Positions 19,135 to 30,130 of a stretch of DNA of 31,198 nt are shown here, piece after piece (within the stretch, counting starts at the first letter, position 1; each line of letters opens with the position of its first letter). Under the pieces are notes generated by a model. The model saw only the letters and a program-made list of their open reading frames with translations, was not told where the DNA came from and did not search any database. Location of the stretch: NCBI GenBank assembly GCA_003427395.1, contig BFEA01000103.1, positions 3,146,749 through 3,177,946 of the forward strand, read 5' to 3'. This DNA is from Chara braunii. Taxonomy: Eukaryota; Streptophyta; Charophyceae; Charales; Characeae. A program made the position numbers and the translations under genes.

Positions 19135-22100
19135 ATGAAAATGCACTTGACAAAGATTCTATATGGGAAAGACAAGCAATGGGTCAAGGGTAAGAGGGAG
19201 GCCGACCTGGATCTGCGTTCCCTGAATCTGAATGGTCTGCCCTCAGCCCCTTCGCAGAAAAAACAAGCAATATGGGAACAACTAAGAGGGGTAGAGGGGA
19301 GAGACTGGCCAGATGTCATCTGCATTCAGGAGACCCACGTTATGGATACGACAGAACACCACCATGTGCATAAAGAGATTTGGCCCTTCCGAGCCTTCCG
19401 GGCACACATTGTAAGGTCCGGAATTGCAGGAGTGGCCATTTGGATCCCCCCCAACTCAAGAATTGACCCTGTATATTGGGAAGTGGATCAAGTGGAGGGG
19501 AGGTGGGTATCAAGAATAGGAATGTTGGAACTGGAAATAGTATAGATAATATGTATATGCGGGCCGAATGAGGTGGGAGCCAGAAAATACTTTTTTGAGA
19601 ATATTCAAAACAAGATCCACAACGGAATTCCGGCTATTATGGCAGGAGATTTTAATGCAGCCCCCAACCGCTGGTTGGACAGATGGAGACTGCCTTCCCC
19701 ATGCCCAACATATGTAGAAGAGGATGAATAAATTATCACAAATCTATGCGGGACGCTTGACTTGTTTGACCCATTTCATAAGCTTTTCCCGAATAGGCGT
19801 ACTTTCTCGTGCTTCAAAAAAAGTGGTCTAGACTTTGGACAGAATATCGAGATCAAGAATCAGTTTGATATTGATACCGCAGGACATGGAAGGGGCACTG
19901 CAACTAGCGGAGGTATTTCCGCAGAGCGTGTTCCCTGGTCTAGACAATGCAATGTGTGTCGTTATACTCTCCTTTAGAAAACGGTCAGATCAGGGGTCAG
20001 GATTCTATACACTTAATACCTCCCCGTTAATAAGGAAGGAATTTCAAACCTATATGCATGATGTATGGCAGTATTGAAAAACACACAGAGAAACCCTTCA
20101 AAATGACATCACATGGTTTAATAATGGACTGACCTTTGTAGCCAGAAAATCTAAGGAATTCGCGAAAACAATTGCTGCCCAAAGACATGCAGAAGAAATG
20201 GAATTGCACCAACAACTCTGTCAGCTGAAACAACAACAAGAAGAAAATGAAGAAACAGACGGGAGTGAAATTTCAATAACCATTGAAGAGATTGAAACCC
20301 GATTGCGTGCAAGCATGAATCACAGATGGCAAGGGATCAGAATCAGAAGGAAGTTGCACAGCTATAAAACGGAAGGAACCATGAATTTCCAATTTTTTGC
20401 CATGTCCAAGCTAAAAACAGGAAGGACCACCATTGAAGCATTCTATGATCCGGTACAACCTCAGGGCCCGGTGGCTACGTCAACCCCCCATTGCGTTCAG
20501 ATAGCAAGAGGTTTCTATCAAGACTTTTTCAGGTCACGAACAAAGAACAGATCGCATGAACAAAGAAATGCAGAAATAGAGGACTTTCTGGTTCCTCTAT
20601 AAAAATCTCTTTCAGATTAGCAAAATGCAACCCTCGAGATGCCCTTGACCAAGGAAGAAGTATGGTCGGCACTGATGCTGATGAAGGACGAGAAAACCCC
20701 CGGGATAGATGGGTTGCCCAAAGAGTTCTAGGAGACCATGTGGAGTACAATATCACAGGATCTTATGGACTACTACCACATGGTGTGGACCACGGGTCCG
20801 ATGGGGGAATTGGTGGGCAAGGGGTTCTGACACTACTGTATAAGAAAGGGGATAAAATGAATATAAGGAACTATAGGACAATCACCCTGTTGACGATAGT
20901 CTACAAGATGGTGACAAAAACCTTGGCTAACCGCCTGACTAGCGTAATGGAGGATATCATCCACCCAACACAGTCAGGCTTCATCAGAGGTCGAAAGATT
21001 CAAAACAGCATTCTACTGGTCAACGAGGTCATTAAAGTGTCACGTCAATCCAAGCATAATGCTACGGTGATCTTCGTAGATTTTGAGAAAGCATATGATC
21101 ACGTGGACTGATTCTTCCTCGACAAGTGTATGGAGAGAATGAATTTTGGGCCGACCTTCAGAAGATGGATTGAGATTCTGCACCAAAACGCTACAACCAC
21201 AATCCAGGTGAATGGTAGATTGGCCCTGGCCATCCACCTCGAACGGTCGGTACGACAAGGGGATCTCATCGCCCCCTTCCTCTTTGTTATTGTTATGGAA
21301 CCCCTAGCAGCAAACCTGAGAACCCATACGAATCTTCGAAAAATACAGATCTCCTCTATTCCAGAGGAGGCCATCCCGGTGTACTCCCTCTTTGCGGACG
21401 ACCTAACCATAATGGTCGGTGCCTCCCAAGAAAACATGACGGAGATTCAAGCACTGACGGGCCGTTTCTGCACTCTGTCTGATATGTCTATTAACTGGGG
21501 TAATAAGACACATGGTTGGTGGCTACATTACCAAGGGGAGAGACCGCCGGAAACTCCCAGTATCAGATGGATGCCTAAAGAAGCTCCAATTAAAATATTG
21601 GGGATTCAAATGGCGACAGAAGGATAACCACCCTCAAATGACGAGTGGCTCACTAGACCAGTCCTCGAAAAACCGACGCAGTGGAAGGACCGACAGACAT
21701 CGCTAATGGCCCCCTCCTTAGTGATCAACGATGTAATCTTGGCGTCCCTCTAGTACAAGTCGACACTCTGGTCCCTTAGTAAACCTGCAACAGCCTCCCT
21801 TCAGAGGATGGTGACGACCTTCTTGTGGAGAGGAAACCACGAGTGTCCTAGAGCCATTAGCAGAGTGGCATGGATGTCAGTCATACAACCAAAATCTAGA
21901 GGGGGTTTGGGGATCATTGATCCTAATACCCAGGTGATGACCCTTGCCCTCCAATGGGTGAAAGGTCTGTTGTTCGCCACACAAGTTACATGGCAACCAT
22001 TAGCACTGCAACAGATCGCCAGACTGACACCCCATACCCTCCCCGAGATTGATCCAGAAACATGGCTGGAAGATAGGTATTGGACTATACCCAGACCAAG

Positions 22101-23744
22101 GGGGGTCAGAAAGGACGAAGAATCAGACAGACAGACAACCAAACAGGACCTGAAAAAAGACCCTCTTTGGGCCACCATAATGAAGACCTGGCGGAGACTG
22201 CCACTACCGGATAAAATCTCACCTAAACGTTGGGAAGAAGTAGCCCGGCAATCCCTGTTTGGAAACAAATGGATAACAAATAGGAACAGCAGGATCCTCC
22301 AGAGTAGCAAAAATCTTTGGCGAGGTTGGGTCAGGAATGGGATTCTGAGAATTAAGGATATCTGGGAACAAGACTCTATGGACTGGTCGTCGGAGACCCA
22401 AATGAGGGGGAAGCTGAGATACTGCCATAAGTTGGGAGAGGCACTGGAAACGGTTATTTTCGTCATCCCTCTAAACTGGGTCAGAATTCTGCGTAGGGGC
22501 CCAATAGTAGAGGAAGGGGATTGGGTGGCATTTAGGGGGACAAAAGGGGTGATTGGGAACATTGTATATATTCCACCTAAAAGGGCAGGTGAGGAACAGG
22601 AAGTGGTGGCCAACAAAGATAAGGAATGATAACGTTTCGGAACGGATACAGCTAGAAGAAAGGGGTTGGTTCCCGAGGTCGGAACTATTTTGTGTCCGTG
22701 TACTCCAAGAGAAAGACCAATGGAAGGTATACAAACTGAACAGACCAATACACGAACTTTCCCTAAATCCAAACGAGTGGGTATGTACCCTTCATTATGC
22801 AAGAGGAAGATCCCGGGAAGGGTGTTTGCACACCCTCTCGGTTAAGACCACGTACCGGATGTTCAGACCGAAAACCAACCTGCGGGACGTGGTGGAGTCG
22901 CGTTGGATGAAGGCCCTTAACATAGGAAAAAAAGGTGTTGCGGCTTGTAAAGTGGTTTAAGGCAAGTAAGGTTATGCCAGCAAAACTTGCCTCATTACAA
23001 TAGCAGGTGGAACACAGATGCCTTCCGATGAACGACTGGCTAATAGATAGAACACACCTGGAACAGAAAGGGCTAGCGCTTCCCTAGTGTAGGTTGTGCA
23101 CGGAATCCTTCCCGTCCAGGAAATGGCCCGAGACCATAGAACACATGTTTCTGCAATGCCTGACAATGAAATGGTTGTGGAGGTGGTGGGACCGCATCTG
23201 GAGACAGATAGGAGTCTCACAACCCTGGCCATGGGACTGGAGAACTCTCCTCTGTGAAGCATGGGCCCCGACACAAGCAACAACTTTTGAGGTGAACATG
23301 TTCAAGATGGGGCGTCAGACCATCATCTTGGGTATCTGGTGGCGTCGTTGCACCCTGGAAATGGAAGGGGTGCGTCGAGATGACACTGATTTTATTAACT
23401 CAATAAAGGAACAGATTCAGGAAGATATTATCATTCAATGGGAGAAAATAAAACAGAAGATAACTTTCCTCCACTCTAGACAAGAAATCAGACAGATTAT
23501 TGGAAATTTCTGCAAAGACTGGCTGGGCAGGGAACAAGGAGGTTGGACTGTAAAGGTTGTGTGGAACGGAAGGGAAAGTGGAGGGGATGAAGTTCGGGAC
23601 GGGGAAAGAGACTACTACCTATGCTTTCAGGACTGGGCGAAGATTGATCCCTCATTCCCGCTTCAGCCCATGTCATATTTTGGCGACTTCTTCCCGCCTT
23701 CACCTTTGGCACTGGTGGACATGGAATGGTATGGGAAGGGGTAA
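19135..23744 (+). pseudogene. LINE ORF2: APE endonuclease, reverse transcriptase and zf-RVT, interrupted
   Basis: Endonuclease motifs: SLNLNG, QETH, GDFN (about 19648) and LDRI; the final SDH motif reads LDN. A Lys/Gln coiled linker follows. Reverse transcriptase: KTPGIDGLPKEF, YKKGD..NYR, motif A VDFEKAYDHVD (about 21079), motif B RQGDLIAPFLF, motif C FADD (about 21393) and LGIQ. Then FLWRG...GGLGI and a zf-RVT CRLC...HMFLQC finger (about 23088-23160). Stops: 19543 TAG, 19729 TAA, 20075 TGA, 20600 TAA, 20618 TAG, 20729 TAG, 21109 TGA (Trp expected), 21625 TAA, 21751 TAG, 23001 TAG and 23085 TAG. Frame changes occur near 19834, 20820, 22600 and the A7 run at 22927-22933. The intact enzyme would nick DNA and copy its RNA at the nick. 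Confidence 0.92.
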
Positions 23745-23949
23745 TGGGCAACAGTAGCCTCAATAGGAAGGAAAAAGGTGCAAGAGGGTAAGGGATAGAG
23801 AAGGGCGGTGAGAGGAACTATAGATAGTAATAGTTCCAGGTGCCGACTCTTTGCTTTTTCTGCTCAGTCAATCCTCTGGATTCCGGGGCAACCAATGCTG
23901 ACACGAATCTTCTATTTTCTGGCTCTCTGTTTGTACTATGATTTAAGTC

Positions 23950-24060
23950 TGTATAAGGGACGATGGATCCGGTTTCCAGAAGGTGATGCTCCCCACCAAT
24001 AGACGGAGCCTCCCCCTAAGTGGTAGTGGTGTCTGCTCTTATCAGCACCACTAACATTGA
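23950..24060 (+). ncRNA. structured LINE 3' tail module (copy E)
   Basis: Directly before the poly-A lie stem-loop 1 (TGGA 23964-23967 / TCCA 23975-23978, loop TCCGGTT), stem-loop 2 (GGTG 23982-23985 / CACC 23994-23997, 8-base loop), and a conserved GGAGCC. Stem-loop 3 is TAGTGGTG/CACCACTA (24024-24053) with loop TCTGCTCTTATCAG. Known stringent-type LINEs use such 3' hairpins as the binding site of their own reverse transcriptase. That role here is inferred from position and from reuse in other insertions. Confidence 0.6.
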
Positions 24061-24093
24061 AGGAGAGTTGTTCGGAAAAAAAAAAAAAAAANG

Positions 24094-24095
<2 letters not shown>

Positions 24096-24151
<56 letters not shown>
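24096..24151 (+). repeat. (TC)n microsatellite
   Basis: About 28 uninterrupted TC repeats start four bases after the N at 24092 that follows the LINE poly-A. The N marks an unresolved homopolymer/microsatellite junction. Confidence 0.95.
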
Positions 24152-24153
<2 letters not shown>

Positions 24154-25319
24154 GTCTCTAGCACGCTTTGCTAGGGTGGTTGCCACATGTTGGCGGTGGT
24201 TGGGGAACTTCGCTCCTAGACCTGTACCCCGACCTGGAGAAATACTTATAAAATTAAAACAATGACTTTTATTTGTTTATTTGAATTTTGGCGGGCCCTT
24301 GTGGCCGGGCCTACTAACGATGTTTGTCTCTTACCGCAATTTGTGTCGAGAATCTCCGACTTCACTTAGGCATTGGGCTTCCTTGGATCCGTTTTGAAGC
24401 AAAGGACATGTCACTATCTTTAGATGTTGACGAAGGAGGGAAGTCAGAGATTATCGGACAAATTATGTCCTCCTTCTTGGTTTAGGAGCAATTATGTCTT
24501 CAGGCAATTACTCCTTCCAATACACAAGGACCAATTATGTCCTCGGGCAAATTATGTCCTCAGGCAATTGCTTCGTCAAAAAAAAAGGAAGGCACTGAGC
24601 TTTCTTGGTTTCCAATTATGTCCTCAGGCAATTGCTCCTTCCAATACACAAGCAGTCCAGGGGTTCGTTGAGAAGTTATCTTATTAAGCGCCCTCCCGGG
24701 GCCTCCATCCATCTTTCCATACAACTAGGTCCGGTTGGCTTCGTCGAGGCGAAGGACTCATCCCTCAACTTATGCTGGTGGCCTAGGTGCGCGACCTCTT
24801 TCACATTACCAAGGTACCCCTCGTTCCCCGCCTCTTGTTCCCATATATTTCTTTTGTTTGTCCCATCGGGAGAAAACACCTTCTTCACCCAGGTTGGATT
24901 CACAGCTTGTTCGCTTACCGAAGTCGGTATCCCTTCCATATGACGTTTATAGCCCGCTCATTATGCATAAAACTTGATGCTCTTTGAGTTTTGTTGCCTT
25001 GCTCTTCTATACACCTCTTAGTCTTTTCGGGGCTCCACCCTCACACTCTTGAGGCCTCGTCATCTCTTTATTGCAACGTGAAACAGAGAATCAATGACAT
25101 AAGGCAAAACAAAAGATGAATTTTGTTCATACAGGTTAGGATGGGGAAGGGATTGTCACACAGTTCTGCTGGGAGTGGCTAGGGGGGTTAGGGAAGGTCA
25201 AATGGTTTGAGGACGGACCACAGTTGCAGGAACAAGTAGAGTAGGCAGAATCGGGGGTCGGGCAGCAGGAAGAGGAAATGGTTAGGGACTACAAGTTGTG
25301 TTTTCACTAATGGACGAGA
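24152..25319. other. no gene recognised
   Basis: Mixed AT-rich sequence with a local direct-repeat block (annotated separately). Open frames here lack domains. Confidence 0.4.
24461..24656 (+). repeat. AATTATGTCCTCAGGCAATT repeat block
   Basis: AATTATGTCYTC occurs at 24461, 24490, 24533, 24550 and 24614. A longer unit beginning TTCTTGGTTT and ending CCTTCCAATACACAAG is present at about 24473-24528 and again at about 24602-24655, roughly 127 bp apart. Confidence 0.75.
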
Positions 25320-25497
25320 GTGGATCCAGATGAGCTACTGAAACCCCCTTCAAACTTTCCAGACCCCTTTCTCCCAGACCCTTTAGCCATGATGGGTCTT
25401 GCTGCAAAGTATGGGGTAGGAGGGGGGTGTTGTTGCAAGGGAAAGAGGAGTGGGACAAGATCTAAGTACGATTCAAGCATGGACGTACTACAGAGTA
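25320..25497 (+). CDS. possible internal exon, hypothetical
   Basis: An open stretch encodes a Pro-rich segment (residues 1-25) followed by a Gly/Cys run with three adjacent Cys (about residue 38) and a basic end. It ends near a GTAGAC that could be a splice donor, and a CTAAT branch-point-like word (about 25308) lies just upstream. The composition looks more ordered than neighbouring frames, but no family is recognised. It may be an upstream exon of the MORN gene or a chance frame. Confidence 0.2.
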
Positions 25498-25724
25498 GGT
25501 AGACAAATATCATGGTATGGAGATAACGGTTGTACAAGGGGACGTAGAAGGTCGTCGATGCCCCTCGGTGTCTTTAGCTGACCCCTGAAGCCTGACCGTC
25601 TAGCTGAAAATTATGAAGAATTGCTTAAGAGGCACATTGGCCACAATTTTCAGCAGGAAGGAATGTACTTATAGCCGATGTCGGGTAATGGCCTCGACAC
25701 TCTCAAATTGATGTACATAAAATT

Positions 25725-25812
25725 CAATAGGGACGCTGGGTCGCGTTCCCAACATATGTTAATCCCCACAAATAGATCGAAGCCGTGTTTTTCATTGAGA
25801 ATAAAAAAATGT
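25725..25812 (+). mobile_element. retroelement 3' tail fragment (copy F)
   Basis: Module start GGGACGCTGGG at 25730-25740; stem-loop 1 is CTGGG (25736-25740) against CCCAA (25748-25752) with a 7-base loop, one pair mismatched. The conserved CCCCACAAATAGATCGAAGCC follows with changes, then a short A7 tract. Stem-loop 3 is missing. Confidence 0.45.
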
Positions 25813-25919
25813 TTAGGAGGTTTCCCCAAAATAATGAGTTTGGCAGTTCGTCACGAATACTTCTTTTGTTCTCAACAAAAGTCTGTTAATGGCCCTGGTA
25901 CCTTACAATGTTATGTACA

Positions 25920-26013
25920 TTGCCGTAAGGGATGCTCGGTCTGGTTCCCACATGCCGCTCCTCAAGAATAGATTGGAGCAACGGTACCCCTCCCCCCCCA
26001 CAAAAAAAAAAAG
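25920..26013 (+). mobile_element. retroelement 3' tail (copy G)
   Basis: AAGGGATGCTCGGTCTGGTT begins the module at 25927, about 196 bp after copy F. AATAGATTGGAGC is well conserved and a C run plus A-run (26002-26012) ends it. Stem-loop 1 is weakened by two mismatches, suggesting an older copy. Confidence 0.5.
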
Positions 26014-26288
26014 TTAGGCCCATTGGTTGAATTATTTTATTTCGTTCATCTGATTCGGCCTGTATTTACACTTTATGGGTGCATCAACTGAGCTAAGCCC
26101 ATTGGTTAAGCCTTGATTTCCATAAGTGAAACTTCACATTTTCCCTTTTTGACCCATCCTCTAACTTTGTCCTTCATAGCTTTGGTTAATGATGATCATG
26201 TCAATCTCCATTTGGTCCTTTGTACACATCACCTTAAAATATTTTGCTAATATTGTACTCTGGGTATTGTTTGTTATGTCCTCATGAG

Positions 26289-26437
26289 ATGACTCCTGGA
26301 ATCACAGGCCGAGGAGTCATGCGGTTTCCAAATGGCGATGTGTATGAAGGACCTTTCGTGGCAAATAGGGCACGAGGGCTTGGCATCTTGAGGACATCAA
26401 AAGGTGACACGTACGAGGGAGATATCATCGATGGAAA
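26289..26437 (+). CDS. internal exon with two MORN repeats
   Basis: The exon encodes about 49 residues carrying two MORN motifs: GRGVMRFPNGDVYEGPF and a GLGI...GDTYEGDIIDGK stretch. MORN repeats form beta-hairpins that bind membranes or partner proteins; they occur in plant phosphatidylinositol-phosphate kinases, radial-spoke proteins and plastid division factors. It ends at a textbook donor, GTAAGT (26438-26443). The acceptor is either the tcatgag before 26289 or the atcacag before 26308; a CTAAT word at about 26247 is a plausible branch point for both. It has no stop or frameshift, unlike everything around it. No neighbouring exon was identified with confidence, so the parent protein cannot be named. 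Confidence 0.75.
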
Positions 26438-26519
26438 GTAAGTTGATGAACTGTAAGAAAATAAGCCACGAAAAGAAAAAGAAAAAGAAAAAGAAGGTTA
26501 TGGCCTGAAGGAGAGCTTT

Positions 26520-27021
26520 GTCCAATTACTAATGAGAAAGAATTTGCTTCTACACGTAAAACTTTGAATCTGACAACAATATGGTACAAAATGGCAGTTT
26601 GGACCCAGAAACTTAACAATGGGCACAAACCGATCCTCGAGAACTGAATGACATATTTGTTAGGAGAATGACAATCTGGTATGGGCTGCACATCCTTGCT
26701 AGTGGGTAGACGACTGACAATTACTAATGCGAGAGAATTTGCTTTTACACGTAAAACTTTGAATTTGACAACAATTTGGTACAAAATGGCAGTTTGGACC
26801 CCAGAAACTTAACAATGGGCACAAATCGATCATCGAGAACTGGATGACATATTGGTTAGAAAAATGACAATCTTGTATGGGCTGCATATCCTTGCCAGTG
26901 GGTAGAGGACTGACAATTACTAATGCGGGAGAATTTGCTTCCACACGTAAAACTCTGAATCTGACAACAATCTGGTACAAAATGGCAGTTTGGACCCCAG
27001 AAACTTAACAATGGGCACAAA
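26520..27021 (+). repeat. 195-bp tandem repeat, about 2.5 copies
   Basis: The AATTACTAATG word starts at 26524, 26719 and 26914, exactly 195 bp apart each time. Units share GAGAATTTGCTT, CACGTAAAACT, GGCAGTTTGGACC and CAATGGGCACAAA. The third unit is cut off near 27021. Copies differ by a few percent, so the array is fairly young. It follows the MORN exon and probably lies in its intron. Confidence 0.92.
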
Positions 27022-27714
27022 TCCAAATAAATTATCACAATATATATGTGAAAGAACGACCAGGGGACAGCAGAGGGACTTGAATGGTGGTCAGGAAGTG
27101 CATTGCCCAATCGAGGTCGAGGGGGGGACTAGGATTGTAGACTCTGAAGACCAATCAAAAATTCTATTGTTTAAACTCATAGTGAGATTGCATAAGGTAA
27201 TGATGTCTTGTTGGCCTCATCCGACTTCGTGTGGAACAAGGTGGTTTTAGCGCCCCCAAGTTATGCCAAGCAGTCAGTGGTTGTTGGGCAGACCCTCGGA
27301 AGTTCGACCGATGGTACACATTATGGGTCATTGGTCATGCCTGTTTCAGAGACCTTGCTAAGGTGCCTTGACGCCCCAAAAGACCAATATTGACAGATTC
27401 CAGTGGTTATGGATGTTTAAAACAAGCAGTTGGTTGTTTCCAAGGCTACCGTTGTGTGGAAGAGGTTAATGTCACCAGTTCTACAAGCTACAACTAACTG
27501 CAACAAAAATAATAAACCAATCTACTACTAGTCTGCAAAAGAGAGACCAATAATCTTCCTTGCAAATATTTTTTTCTAAACAGAACAGATATTAGTTGGG
27601 ATTCGACTTTGAAGGGGGAGGGAGAGGCGAACTATCATGAGCCGAAGCTTTCATGGATAGAAGAAGAGACAAAGTATGAGGAATGTTTGATGAGATTTCT
27701 TGTACACATAAAGA
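27022..27714. other. no gene recognised
   Basis: Presumed intronic or intergenic sequence. An open frame at about 27208-27393 has no motif or splice-site support that I can defend. Confidence 0.4.
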
Positions 27715-29365
27715 AGAAGCACTCTACTTAGATCTGAATACTACTAAACCAGAAAAAATAAGGAAGAAATTTACTAAAACACTTATGTACATAAAGGAGG
27801 AGCATACTATTAGGAACCAAAGCGCAAACAAATTGAGAAATTAAGTGAAAGCATGAAAGAAACTTGATAAATACATATCCATATATATATGAAAAACACA
27901 CTATTTGGAACCAAAGTGTGAATAAGTGAAAGATTGAGTGAAAGCATAAAAAAGTAAATCATGAAACATATGCATGCGTGAGAAAGAAGCACACCATTAG
28001 GACCCGAAGTGCAAACGAGTGAAAGATTGAGTGAAAGCATGAAGGAAACTCAATGAAACACATGCGTACATGAGAAAGAAGCTCACCACTAGGAACCGAA
28101 GTGCAAACAAGTAACATATTAGTGAAAGCATAAAAGAAACTTCATGAAACACATGCATACATGAACAAAAAGCATATCACTAGGAACCGAAGTGCAAATA
28201 AGTGAAAAATTGAGTGCAAGCATGAACGAAACTTAATAAAATATATGCATACGTGAGAGGGAAGCACACCACTAGCAACCAATGTGCAAACGAGTGAAAG
28301 CATTAACAAAACTAAATGAAACATATGCATACATGAAAGGGAAGTACACCACTAGGAACCGAAGTACCAACGAGTGAAAGATTGAGTCAAATCATGACGT
28401 AAACCTTATAAAATACATACTTACATAAGAAGAAGCAAACTACTAGGAACCAAAATATAAAAAAGTGAAAGATTGAGTAAAAACGTGAAAGAAACTTGAT
28501 AAAACACATGTATATTTGAGAAAGAAGGAAGTTATTAGGAACCGAAGTACAAATAAGTTAAAGATTGAGTGAAAGCATGCGAGAAACTTGATAAAACACA
28601 TCTTTACGTGAGAAAGAAGCACATCAGTACGAATCGAAGCGCAAACAAGTAACCGATTGAGTGCAAGCATCAACGAAAATCAATGAAACACATGCATACA
28701 TTGGAAAAAAACATACTACTAGGAACCGAAGTGCAAGCAAGTGGAAAATTGAGTGGAAGCATGAAAGAAAGATAACTAAACACATGCATACGTGAGAAAG
28801 AAGCAAGTTACTCGGAACCGAGATGCAAACAAGTGAAAGATTGAGTGAAAGCATTAAGTAAACTCGATGAAACACATACATACATAAGAAAGAAGCACAT
28901 CACTGAGAACCAAGGTACAAATAAGTGAAAGATTGAGTGAAAGTATGAAAGAAACATAATAAAACACATGCCTATATGAGAAAGAAGCAAGCTACGAGGA
29001 ACCGAACTGAAAATAAGTGAAAAAAATACATGCATACATGTAGAAGAAGCATATCAATGGGGGCGAAGTACAACCAAATGTAAGATCAAGATAAAATATT
29101 AGAGAAACTAGACAAAATACATCACATGTGAAAAGGAAGTGCACCAATCGAAATAACGTACAACCAAGTGCAATAATGAGAGAAGAAAGGAGAAAAAATA
29201 GAGGAAACACATGAACATGTGGAAACAAAGTACACCAATAAAAACCGAAGTACTAAGAAGTGCAAAATTAAGAGAAAACATGAGAGAAACTAGATGAAAC
29301 ACATAGGCATGTGAAGAAGAAGCATATCAATGGGAACCAAAGTACAACCAAGTGCAATATAAAAC
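27715..29365 (+). repeat. ~91-bp satellite, about 18 degenerate units
   Basis: The word AGGAACCGAAGTGCAAAC and its variants recur near 27811, 27908, 27996, 28087, 28179, 28271, 28352, 28443, 28535, 28625, 28718, 28811, 28902, 28993, 29056, 29145, 29232 and 29325. Most steps are 88-97 bp. Each unit continues with GTGAAAGATTGAGTGAAAGC, then ACACATGCATACATGAGAAA. Units at the right end are shorter and more diverged, as usual at an array edge. Confidence 0.92.
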
Positions 29366-30130
29366 CACCAGTCCTCCCGACGTTAAAAAATTGAGGGGAC
29401 TGGTAGCACACACTAATGAGGGTTACCGATCGGACCGTGTGGAGAACCAACTCGTTGACAAAAATGAAAATACACCGAATTGAAACGAAAATCATTTCAC
29501 TACCAAAAACTTTCTTTTTTATTTTCTTGATATTTTTTCTGAAAATTTAAGAACCTAATCTACCAGCAAACCAATTTTCAGATTTTTTTTCGAATTCGTC
29601 GTAGCATGAAAAATCACCGAAGTTGGGGTACTTTCCCGCTGGCCGATAGCTGGCGGAGTGGCGAAAGTGGAAAATGCACCGATTCGGCGCGGCGATAATT
29701 TCACTATTTAACAAGGCTACAAGTCGGGCCGCCTGGGTCACCCAATTTTCTCGGGCGGGGGTCGTGCAAGGACCAGGGAAGATCCCAACAAAATCAAATA
29801 AAATTTAAAAAAATCAAGAACATCCGGAAAAAAAAAAAACTATGTTATGCAGAAAAATAAACTCAACAAAGTTTGTCTCAGGGCCACACCCAAGTGAGTA
29901 AGGTGAACGCAAAACAGCTGCGTTTGGGCCGTGTGGACGAAACAGAGTTGAAAAAAGGGATGGGGGAGATCAGAGGAAACAAAAAATAAGAAGAGAAGAT
30001 GCGGACACAAGATGGAGAAAGGAGAAGGAGAAAGTAAAAAAACAAACACAGAAAGCCATGAGACATGTACGCGAAAAATGACACTTTTGAAAATATTAGA
30101 AGATAAAAACCTTGTGCCGAACTGGCGAAA
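29366..30130. other. no gene; hairpin at the satellite edge and A/T-rich sequence
   Basis: A perfect 8-bp inverted repeat, ACCAGTCC (29367-29374) / GGACTGGT (29397-29404), starts directly where the satellite stops. The rest is A-rich with a purine-rich stretch (29940-30050) that is pyrimidine-rich on the minus strand, downstream of the candidate ribozyme. No protein motif is visible. Confidence 0.4.

Larger units (their letters stand above)
17364..24091 (+). mobile_element. near full-length L1-like LINE (non-LTR retrotransposon), inactivated
   Basis: The order ORF1, APE endonuclease, reverse transcriptase, C-terminal zinc finger, structured 3' UTR and poly-A (24076-24091) is that of an APE-type LINE. 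The length, about 6.7 kb, fits the class. All seven segments lie on one strand but need at least six frame changes. The 5' boundary is uncertain; target duplications were not found because a CT microsatellite abuts the poly-A. Confidence 0.88.

Noticed and set aside
26425-29495. Hydrophobic minus-strand open frames that resemble membrane proteins
   Set aside because: They recur with the 195-bp and 91-bp repeat periods and are artefacts of A-rich + strand repeats.
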